Origin: an uncultured Flavobacteriales bacterium
Lineage (GTDB): Bacteria > Bacteroidota > Bacteroidia > Flavobacteriales_G > Salibacteraceae
DNA: 64,000 bases
NCBI GenBank assembly: GCA_905181855.1
Contig: CAJIZE010000015.1
Location: 1 to 64,000 of the forward strand
Reading direction: 5' to 3'
In this document: one piece after another, positions 57,275 to 64,000 of the stretch
Layout of the letters: every line of letters starts with the position of its first letter
Numbering within the stretch: position 1 is the first letter of the stretch
The notes under the pieces: generated by a model
Told to the model about the DNA's origin: nothing
Database searches by the model: none
Seen by the model: only the letters and a program-made list of their open reading frames with translations
Position numbers and translations under genes: made by a program

Positions 57275-58448
57275 TCTCTTTTGATTCAGGTTCAACTTCT
57301 TCTTTTACGGTTTTAGAATTCGATTTAGCATCAAACTCGCGGCTTACGGATAAAATAATTCCAATGGCTATTGAAGTGAACCAAATGGAGGTTCCTCCCA
57401 TACTTACAAAGGGCAATGGCTGACCAGTTACAGGCAGTAAATTAACTGCCACAGCCATGTTGATTAGTCCTTGAAAAACCAATATAAATGATACGCCGAC
57501 GACCAGAAGCGAGCCAAATGTTTTTTCTGTTCTCATTACAATCCGCATAGCTCTAAAAAAGAGCATGAGGTATAAAAAAAGTATTCCTAACCCACCTATT
57601 ATCCCATACTCTTCAATTACAATTGCATAAATAAAATCAGAATAAGGATGTGGTAAAAAATTTCGTTGTGTACTGCCTCCTGGACCCTTACCTGTTAAGC
57701 CTCCGGTGGCAATAGCAATTTTAGCCTGCTCAACTTGGTAGTTTCCTTTCGTGTCCTGTTTCGAGAAATTCTCAATTCGTTTAACCCATGTTTCGGCCCT
57801 TGGAAATAAAGCGGGAGCATAGTTGGCAACTAACAATGAAAACAAAACCATAACAATACCTACAGAAGCCACACCTAACAAATGACGAATTGGGGTTCTG
57901 CCAATAAACATGAGTACCATACATGATGCAAACAATACGGCGGCGGTTGAAAAGTTTGCCGGAAATATTAACCCACAGACAATAAAAACTGGGATTATGA
58001 TGGGTAAAAATCCTTTTGTGAAATCTTGAATTTCGTCTTGTTTAATAGAAAGCATCCTAGCAACATACATCACCAAAAAAAGCTTAGCTAAATCAGAAGT
58101 TTGAAAGGATTGATTAATCACCGGAATAGTTAACCATCTACTGGCATCGTTAATATTAGTGCCAACCAGAAGTGTTAGCAACAATAGTGGTATTGATATA
58201 ATTACTCCAATTTTTGAGATTTTGGAGAAGTACGTGTATTTAATATTATGCGTAATAAAAATAATGACAAAACCTGACAAAAGGAAAAAGCCATGTCGAA
58301 ATAAATAGCGTAAAGTATTACCCTCGTAATGCTTGTATGCTAAAGTAACAATAGAACTATAAACAAGTAACATAGAAGCCAATGCTAATAATAATGTAAT
58401 CATCCAAACAGCACGATCACCTTTTATGTATTTGTTTATTAACTCCAT
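57255..58448 (-). CDS. ftsW: Lipid II polymerase FtsW (SEDS family)
   Basis: SEDS glycosyltransferase that polymerises septal peptidoglycan with its partner penicillin-binding protein. The 397-residue protein has ten predicted helices and the motifs VGTNINDASRWLTIPVINQSFQTSDLAKL, IATGGLTGKGPGGSTQRNFLPHPYSDFIYA and NLLPVTGQPLPFVSMGGTS. Its start overlaps the stop of the MurD-domain gene by three bases (TAATG). ftsI, the expected partner, is at the far end of the cluster (63015). Confidence 0.96.
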   Translation of the reverse strand: MELINKYIKGDRAVWMITLLLALASMLLVYSSIVTLAYKHYEGNTLRYLFRHGFFLLSGFVIIFITHNIKYTYFSKISKIGVIISIPLLLLTLLVGTNINDASRWLTIPVINQSFQTSDLAKLFLVMYVARMLSIKQDEIQDFTKGFLPIIIPVFIVCGLIFPANFSTAAVLFASCMVLMFIGRTPIRHLLGVASVGIVMVLFSLLVANYAPALFPRAETWVKRIENFSKQDTKGNYQVEQAKIAIATGGLTGKGPGGSTQRNFLPHPYSDFIYAIVIEEYGIIGGLGILFLYLMLFFRAMRIVMRTEKTFGSLLVVGVSFILVFQGLINMAVAVNLLPVTGQPLPFVSMGGTSIWFTSIAIGIILSVSREFDAKSNSKTVKEEVEPESKENEFAIA

Positions 58449-58954
58449 TATAAATTATCCACCAAATTGGTAAAATCGTTTCCTCTTGATTGATAAGTAT
58501 CTAATGTTTGATAACCTGGGCAGGCCGGTGAAAAAAGTACCGTATCTCCCTTTGTTGCCAACGAATTAGCAGCAGCCAATGCTTCGTTTAAAGAATGCAG
58601 CCTAATGGTGTTTTCAACCAACCCTTTGCAGCTCATTTGCAATGATTCGTTTACGGTTTCAGATAAATATATGATGTTCGATACTTTAGTTTTAAGAATT
58701 TGCTTAAGGCTAATAAAATCTTCCATCAATTGAAGATCAGAAGTAATCCAAACAACATTGCCGTCGCATTGCTTGATAGTTTCGATACTCATTGTTGTGT
58801 TGGCCGATTTTGCATCGTTAACGAAATCAACATCATTTAAATTACGAACCAACTCCATTCTAAAAGCTGAACTGTTAACGAACTCTAATGTCTGTTTACG
58901 AGCAGAAATTAAAGGGTTTTCAATCTTAACCGAAGTTTTTTTAATGCTTTCCAT
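58448..58954 (-). CDS. Free-standing MurD C-terminal-domain paralogue
   Basis: A 168-residue protein homologous over about 120 residues to the C-terminal domain of the MurD encoded just upstream. Matching blocks are FVNDAKSANT against MurD YINDSKATNI, VVWITSD against IVWIVGG, TKVSNIIYLSE against QKVKTIICLGL, the SLNEALAAANSLATKGDTVL run against SMSEAVAYAYQSASKGESVL, and SPACPGYQTLDTYQSRGNDF against SPACASFDLFDNYEDRGRQF. The N-terminal UDP-binding and central ATPase domains are absent. The GGVDKG motif is replaced and the Phe of the SPAC loop is lost, while the Lys of NDSK is kept. It begins 9 bases after murD and overlaps ftsW, so it is translated as part of the dcw operon. A tandem partial duplication is the likely origin; function unknown, ligase activity excluded. 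Confidence 0.85.
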   Translation of the reverse strand: MESIKKTSVKIENPLISARKQTLEFVNSSAFRMELVRNLNDVDFVNDAKSANTTMSIETIKQCDGNVVWITSDLQLMEDFISLKQILKTKVSNIIYLSETVNESLQMSCKGLVENTIRLHSLNEALAAANSLATKGDTVLFSPACPGYQTLDTYQSRGNDFTNLVDNL

Positions 58955-58963
58955 AATTAAGTT

Positions 58964-60298
58964 TTAAAGTGACCTTACTGATTCTTTAAATTGACGACCT
59001 CTATCTTCGTAATTATCAAATAGGTCAAAGCTTGCGCAAGCAGGTGATAATAAAACAGACTCACCTTTACTTGCTGATTGATAAGCGTAAGCTACTGCTT
59101 CGCTCATTGATTTCGATTCGATAATAGTATCAACCACATCACCAAAGGCTTCCTTAATTTTCTCGTTATCTAAGCCTAAGCAAATGATAGTTTTTACTTT
59201 TTGTTTTACAATTGGTAATAAAGTAGAGTAGTCGTTTCCTTTATCCACACCACCAACTATCCAAACGATTGAAGATTGCATAGTTTCTAAAGCAAACCAT
59301 GTTGAATTTATATTGGTTGCTTTTGAATCGTTAATGTAATCGATACCACTTACTGTTACTACATGCTCAAGACGATGCTCAAGACTCTGGAAATCAGTTA
59401 ATGAATCACGGATTACTTCTTTGCGGATATCAAGAATTCTACCGGTAATTCCTGACGCCATTGAATTGTAAATGTTGTGCTTTCCTTGTAGGGCTAAATT
59501 TTGAATTGACATAGTTAAAACTGTTTGGTGAACGTTTATATTTATATGATTACTTATTATTTCTGCTCCTTTTTTTTGGGGTTTGGTTAGTGAAAAAGGA
59601 AATTGAACTGCTTTAGATTCATTAGTTAAAAGCTCCTTTGTAATTACTTCATCGTCCGAACAAAACACAAAGGCATCTTCTTCGGTTTGATTTTGAATAA
59701 TTCTGAATTTGCTGTTGATGTAATTCTGGAACTTATACTCATATCTATCCAAATGATCTTCAGTGATGTTCATTAAAATTGCAACATGCAACCTTGTTTT
59801 GAACATTCCATCAAGCTGAAAACTACTTAGTTCGATTACGTAATACTCATGTTCTTTTTCTGCAATTGAACCCGCAAAGCTTTTGCCAATGTTACCTACC
59901 AAAGCCACGTTGTAGTTGGCGTTTTTTAGTATGTGATAACACAACGAAGCCGTTGTAGTTTTCCCGTTTGAACCAGTTATACCTATCAGTTTTGCATTGG
60001 TATACCTAGCTGCAAACTCGATTTCAGAAATCACTTCAATTCCTTTTTGCTTTAACGATTTAATTAATGGAATATGGTCAGGAATACCCGGACTTTTTAC
60101 CACTGAATCAGCTTGCAGAATCTCAGTTTCAGAATGTTTATCTTCTTCGAATTTTACCCCAATATTTATAAGAACTTCTTTATTCTCTTTACTAATTGTT
60201 CCTTTATCAGATACCAATACTTGCCAACCTTTTTTAGCTGCAAGTTTTGCTACTCCAATTCCGCTTTCGCCGGCGCCTAAAACCACTAGTTTTTTCAT
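58964..60298 (-). CDS. murD: UDP-N-acetylmuramoyl-L-alanine-D-glutamate ligase
   Basis: Adds D-glutamate to UDP-MurNAc-L-Ala. The 444-residue protein has all three Mur-ligase domains: LVVLGAGESGIGVAKLAAKKG at the start, ATP loop GITGSNGKTTTASLCYH, central MNITEDHLDRYEY, and C-terminal YINDSKATNINSTW with LLSPACASFDLFDNYEDRG. It is intact, in contrast to the domain paralogue that follows 9 bases downstream. It begins 3 bases after mraY. Confidence 0.98.
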   Translation of the reverse strand: MKKLVVLGAGESGIGVAKLAAKKGWQVLVSDKGTISKENKEVLINIGVKFEEDKHSETEILQADSVVKSPGIPDHIPLIKSLKQKGIEVISEIEFAARYTNAKLIGITGSNGKTTTASLCYHILKNANYNVALVGNIGKSFAGSIAEKEHEYYVIELSSFQLDGMFKTRLHVAILMNITEDHLDRYEYKFQNYINSKFRIIQNQTEEDAFVFCSDDEVITKELLTNESKAVQFPFSLTKPQKKGAEIISNHININVHQTVLTMSIQNLALQGKHNIYNSMASGITGRILDIRKEVIRDSLTDFQSLEHRLEHVVTVSGIDYINDSKATNINSTWFALETMQSSIVWIVGGVDKGNDYSTLLPIVKQKVKTIICLGLDNEKIKEAFGDVVDTIIESKSMSEAVAYAYQSASKGESVLLSPACASFDLFDNYEDRGRQFKESVRSL

Positions 60299-60301
60299 AA
60301 A

Positions 60302-61555
60302 CTATCTTAATTTCAGAGTAATGATTGTTAGTAGCGCTAATGCAACTCCTACAATCCAAAACCTTGAAACTATTTTTGATTCGTGAATACCTAATTTTTG
60401 ATAATGATGATGTAATGGTGACATCAAAAAGACTCTTCGACCTTCGCCGAATTTCTTTTTGGTGTACTTGAAGTAACCAACCTGAATCATTACAGAAAGA
60501 TTCTCTACTAAGAAGATTCCACATAGAATTGGAATCAATAGTTCTTTACGAATAGCTATCGCGAAAACAGCGATAATTCCACCTAAAGCCAAACTACCTG
60601 TATCGCCCATAAATACTTGTGCAGGATAAGAGTTGTACCACAAAAACCCAACACATGAACCAACAAAGGCAGCCATAAAAATTACTAGCTCGCCAGAGCT
60701 TGGTATAAACATTATGTTTAGATAATCTGCAAAAACGTAGTTTCCAGAGAGGTACGCCAACACACCAAGAGTTAATCCAATAATGCCAGAGGTTCCTGTA
60801 GCTAAACCATCGATTCCATCAGTGATATTAGCACCATTTGACACTGCGGTTACAATTAAAATAACCATTGGAATGAAAACCAGCCAAGCGTATTTCGCGA
60901 AACCTGCTCCCAACCAAGCAATCAGCCATGCGTAATCAAACTCATTATTTTTAACAAATGGTATTGTGGTTAATGTAGACTTAGCATCAACCCATGAGTA
61001 AGTGTCGCCGCTTTTATTGTCTGCTTGACTGTAAGTGATTTCTTCAACAGCCGATTCTTGAACTGCATGATAAACTTTTTGTTTTACTACAACATTGTCG
61101 TTAAAGTATAAGGTTGCTCCAGCTATTATCCCAATTCCAACTTGACCAATGATTTTAAATTTACCAGCTAATCCTTCTTTATTTTTCTTAAATACTTTTA
61201 TATAGTCATCAATAAAGCCAATAGCTCCTAGCCATAAAGTAGTAACAATCATTAAAATAATATAGGTATTGTGTAGCTTAGCAAAAAGAAGAGTTGGAAT
61301 AAGAACCGCTGCTAAAATGATAACACCACCCATTGTAGGTGTTCCTTGTTTTTCAATTTGACCTTTTAACCCTAAGTCACGAACGGTTTCACCTACTTGC
61401 TTGTTTCGCAAGAACTCGATTAACTTACCTCCAAATACTGCAGAAATCAGTAGTGACAGTATCAAGGCCATAGCCGCTCTGAAAGAGATGTATTGAAACA
61501 CACCGGCTCCTGGTATATCAAGCTCGTTTAAGTATTGAAATAAGTAGTATAGCAT
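60302..61555 (-). CDS. mraY: Phospho-MurNAc-pentapeptide transferase MraY
   Basis: Transfers phospho-MurNAc-pentapeptide to undecaprenyl phosphate, making lipid I. The 417-residue multispanning protein has [12 protein letters not shown]-like [16 protein letters not shown], the catalytic [31 protein letters not shown] and [13 protein letters not shown], and [12 protein letters not shown]. It is longer than the E. coli enzyme (360) because of a hydrophilic insertion of about 50-60 residues at about 165-215, as common in Bacteroidota. Its start overlaps the murE stop as TAATG. Confidence 0.97.
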   Translation of the reverse strand: MLYYLFQYLNELDIPGAGVFQYISFRAAMALILSLLISAVFGGKLIEFLRNKQVGETVRDLGLKGQIEKQGTPTMGGVIILAAVLIPTLLFAKLHNTYIILMIVTTLWLGAIGFIDDYIKVFKKNKEGLAGKFKIIGQVGIGIIAGATLYFNDNVVVKQKVYHAVQESAVEEITYSQADNKSGDTYSWVDAKSTLTTIPFVKNNEFDYAWLIAWLGAGFAKYAWLVFIPMVILIVTAVSNGANITDGIDGLATGTSGIIGLTLGVLAYLSGNYVFADYLNIMFIPSSGELVIFMAAFVGSCVGFLWYNSYPAQVFMGDTGSLALGGIIAVFAIAIRKELLIPILCGIFLVENLSVMIQVGYFKYTKKKFGEGRRVFLMSPLHHHYQKLGIHESKIVSRFWIVGVALALLTIITLKLR

Positions 61556-63018
61556 TATGTAGTGATTTCAAAAAGATTAATAATTTCTTGCATGTCATCA
61601 AATGGGTGTTTAACTCCATTGATGTCTTGGTGTTTTTCATGGCCTTTACCTGCAATTAGAATTATATCTCCCGGAGCAGCATAACCTACCGCTGCTTTAA
61701 TCGCCTGTTTTCTGTTTTCAATTGCTAGGGTTTTCACATAATCTTCTGACTCTACCCCTTTTTCCATTTCTTGAAGAATAGTTTGAGGGTCTTCAGTTCG
61801 AGGATTATCTGAAGTAAAAACAACTTTGTCTGATCGCTTACAGGCTATTTTAGCCATTAATGGCCTTTTGTCTTTATCGCGGTCGCCGCCGCAGCCAACC
61901 ACTGTAATCAGTCTACCTTGACCGCCTCTAATATCATTGATGGTGTCAAGCACATTTTTAAGTGCGTCAGGGGTATGAGCGTAATCTACTACAGCTACAA
62001 TGTCATTTGTACTTTTAACAAAACTGAATCTACCCTCAACTGGTTTCAACTTTGATAAGTCAGTGAGTATTTCTAAGTCGTTTTGCTTTAAAAGCTTTGC
62101 CACAGCATAAACGGTAAGTAAATTATAAGCGTTAAAAGTCCCAACTAATTGGGTGTAAACTTCACTTCCATCAATACTTAGCACCAATCCATCAAAATGA
62201 TTTTCCAGCACTTTACATCTAAAGTCAGCTAATGAGCGAACCGCGAAAGTGTATTGCTTAGAATTGGTATTCTGCAGCATAACTTCAGCATGAAAGTCAT
62301 CGTTATTAACCAATGAAAAAGCTTCTGAAGAAAGTCCATCAAAAAATTTCTTTTTAGCTGTAATGTAGTTGTCGAACGTTTTATGATAATCCAAATGATC
62401 GTGGGTAATGTTGGTGAATACTCCACCTGTAAATTCTAGCCCTGCTATTCGATGCTGTTCAATTGCATGCGAACTAACTTCCATAAAACAGTAAGTACAC
62501 CCAGCATCTACCATCCAAGACAATAGCTTGTTAAGCTGGATTGGGTCAGGGGTGGTATGAGTGCTAACTATATCGTGATTGTGAATCTTGTTACCAATAG
62601 TTGATATTAATCCAACTTTGTAACCCAAAAACTTAAACAACTGATATAGCAAAGACGAAACGGTGGTTTTGCCATTTGTACCTGTAATGCCTACAAGTTT
62701 AAGGTTTTCTGAAGGTCGATTGTAAAAATTAGAGGCTATAAACCCTAAAGCACGTTGTGAATTTTTTACTTGAAGGTAGGTTACGTTATCCTTTAATTGG
62801 TCAGGCAATTGCTCACATACAATTGCAAGCGCTCCTTGCTCAATTGCTTTTAATATAAAAAGATGACCATCAACCTGGGTTCCATTTACAGCAATAAAAA
62901 GAGAAAAATTATTCGCTTCTCTTGAGTCAAAACAAATGTTGTCAATGGCAACATTTGTTGAACCAATAACTTGTTCAATACCTGACTTATATGCAATGTC
63001 TTTCAGCAGCTTTGTCAT
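61555..63018 (-). CDS. murE: UDP-MurNAc-tripeptide synthetase (meso-DAP-adding)
   Basis: Adds the third stem residue. The 487-residue protein has [14 protein letters not shown], the ATP loop [45 protein letters not shown] and [16 protein letters not shown]. The third-residue specificity motif is DNPR ([10 protein letters not shown]), which marks meso-diaminopimelate enzymes. Start ATG overlaps the ftsI stop by 4 bases (ATGA). Confidence 0.98.
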   Translation of the reverse strand: MTKLLKDIAYKSGIEQVIGSTNVAIDNICFDSREANNFSLFIAVNGTQVDGHLFILKAIEQGALAIVCEQLPDQLKDNVTYLQVKNSQRALGFIASNFYNRPSENLKLVGITGTNGKTTVSSLLYQLFKFLGYKVGLISTIGNKIHNHDIVSTHTTPDPIQLNKLLSWMVDAGCTYCFMEVSSHAIEQHRIAGLEFTGGVFTNITHDHLDYHKTFDNYITAKKKFFDGLSSEAFSLVNNDDFHAEVMLQNTNSKQYTFAVRSLADFRCKVLENHFDGLVLSIDGSEVYTQLVGTFNAYNLLTVYAVAKLLKQNDLEILTDLSKLKPVEGRFSFVKSTNDIVAVVDYAHTPDALKNVLDTINDIRGGQGRLITVVGCGGDRDKDKRPLMAKIACKRSDKVVFTSDNPRTEDPQTILQEMEKGVESEDYVKTLAIENRKQAIKAAVGYAAPGDIILIAGKGHEKHQDINGVKHPFDDMQEIINLFEITT

Positions 63019-64000
63019 ACTAATTCAATTGTGATTTTCATTTCTCGCTGTACTTTGAGTCCTGACTTTATTGACTGTTTTTTTACAGTTCCTCTTCCGT
63101 TTACCTCGACTACCAAACCCGCGTTTTCAAGTAGATAAACAGCATCTTTAAGGTTAAGACCCAATACGTTAGGCACTAATCCTTCAATTATTTTCCGGCC
63201 ATACAACTCAACATTTGTAGGCCCTGTTTTTGAGCTAACAAACTCAGCTTCCGTATTCACTGTGTTCTTAACTCCAATTTCGTTAAACACCGCTATAATA
63301 TCAGTAAGAGCACCATTTTTACTAACAGGTATTCTGATTTTTGAGGACGATATAGTTTCAGTAAGCTGGGAATGAATCCCAACGCTTGACGCATAAACTT
63401 TATCAGCTATCTCTTTAAAAATTGGACCTGCTACTAGATTTCCGTAATACACATTTCTTGAAGGAGCATTTACAACTACTATACAGGTGTATTTTGGGTT
63501 ATCAGATGGAAAATAACCACAGAAAGAAGCTTGATGACTAACTTTTGACTCATAGCTATAACCATATTTAGCATTAGCTATTTGCGCTGTTCCTGTTTTA
63601 CCAGCAATTGGATAATTAGAGTTTCTTAAATTTCTTGCTGTTCCGTATTCAACAACTGCATTAAGCATCTCATGTACTTTTTTAATTGTTGCTTTTGAGC
63701 AAATAGCTTCGTTCACAACAATGGGGTCAAAAGTTTCAATGACTTTATCATACTTTCGGATTTCTTCAGCAAATTTTGGCTTAACCATTACTCCGTCATT
63801 GGCAACTGAATTGTAAAATGCCAGAATCTGCAGTGGTGTCATCTGCACCTCATATCCGTGAGACATCCAAGGCAAACTAATTCCTGACCAAGAAGGATCA
63901 TCGGCTGATTTAATTTGAGGTTTGCCCTCACCAAAAATTTCAATACCTAAAGGCATATGGAGATTCATTTTGTATAACCTATCTATAAAAGCCTGCGGGT
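63015..64000 (-). CDS. ftsI: Penicillin-binding protein FtsI/PBP3 with PASTA domain (N-terminus outside window)
   Basis: Septal peptidoglycan transpeptidase. The frame stays open to the right edge (reads PAFIDRLYKMNLHMPLG there), so 328 C-terminal codons are seen and the N-terminus, including the SxxK active serine, is outside. Visible features: GYEVQMTPLQILAFYNSVANDG, the KTGT box GKTGTAQIANAKYGYSYE, and a C-terminal PASTA domain (VPNVLGLNLKDAVYLLENAGL). PASTA domains on FtsI-type proteins are usual in this phylum. It is the first dcw gene of the window and overlaps murE by 4 bases. Confidence 0.95.
   Translation of the reverse strand, partial: PQAFIDRLYKMNLHMPLGIEIFGEGKPQIKSADDPSWSGISLPWMSHGYEVQMTPLQILAFYNSVANDGVMVKPKFAEEIRKYDKVIETFDPIVVNEAICSKATIKKVHEMLNAVVEYGTARNLRNSNYPIAGKTGTAQIANAKYGYSYESKVSHQASFCGYFPSDNPKYTCIVVVNAPSRNVYYGNLVAGPIFKEIADKVYASSVGIHSQLTETISSSKIRIPVSKNGALTDIIAVFNEIGVKNTVNTEAEFVSSKTGPTNVELYGRKIIEGLVPNVLGLNLKDAVYLLENAGLVVEVNGRGTVKKQSIKSGLKVQREMKITIELV

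Overview
The window is a gene-dense, AT-rich stretch of a Bacteroidota chromosome. The evidence is a gliding/type IX secretion (T9SS) core (gldK-gldL-gldM with a PorP/SprF gene), a SusC/SusD pair, Bacteroidota promoters of the form TTG-N17-23-TAnnTTTG, and typical gene orders (miaB - sigma-54 activator - lptE - TPR - secG; fbp - GNAT - aspartate kinase; rplU-rpmA). MurE carries the DNPR motif of enzymes that add meso-diaminopimelate. GmhA and LptE point to a lipopolysaccharide outer membrane. I cannot place it below phylum; a Flavobacteriales-like, possibly aquatic lineage is a guess.

Layout. 1-4430 (minus): PorP/SprF, gldK, gldL and the N-terminal part of gldM, the motor and ring of T9SS. 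4533-7994 (minus): topA followed with no gap by an arginase-fold protein that has lost half of its metal ligands. 8202-12553 (plus): miaB, a receiver-less sigma-54 activator, lptE, a TPR protein and secG, closed by a strong terminator. 12691-14641: groES-groEL with their own terminator. 14869-19634: an orphan SusC/SusD pair with a terminator. 19699-27201: membrane glycosyltransferases, a queuosine-precursor transporter, a DsbD with a duplicated N-terminal domain, gmhA and a GT2 glycosyltransferase. 27205-37273: secA, a SPOR protein, a YqaA-like membrane protein, mfd and fbp. 37384-39204: GNAT and aspartate kinase, followed by an orphan C-terminal scrap of a type II NADH dehydrogenase (39204-39362). 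39352-47724 (minus): a D-2-hydroxyacid dehydrogenase, TerB-like, mgtE, rsmA, DUF4286, a large TPR protein, a lipoprotein, serS, rpmA and rplU. 47842-50379: an EamA permease diverging from a LolD-like ATPase, a cobalamin adenosyltransferase and a DUF2795 protein. 50457-64000 (minus): the division and cell-wall (dcw) cluster ftsI-murE-mraY-murD-[MurD C-terminal-domain paralogue]-ftsW-murG-murC-ftsQ-ftsA-ftsZ-yqeY, with most genes overlapping or separated by a few bases.

The most unusual item is the 168-residue protein between murD and ftsW. It is a free-standing copy of the MurD C-terminal domain with no ATPase domain. Other points of interest are the degenerate arginase-fold protein beside topA and the T9SS genes, the NDH-2 remnant, a cluster of TATGC half-sites in the topA/miaB intergenic region, the duplicated DsbD sensor domain, and genes whose -7 promoter box lies only 4-5 bases before the start codon. 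No tRNA, rRNA, CRISPR array, insertion sequence or prophage was seen. No gene-free stretch exceeds 300 bases.
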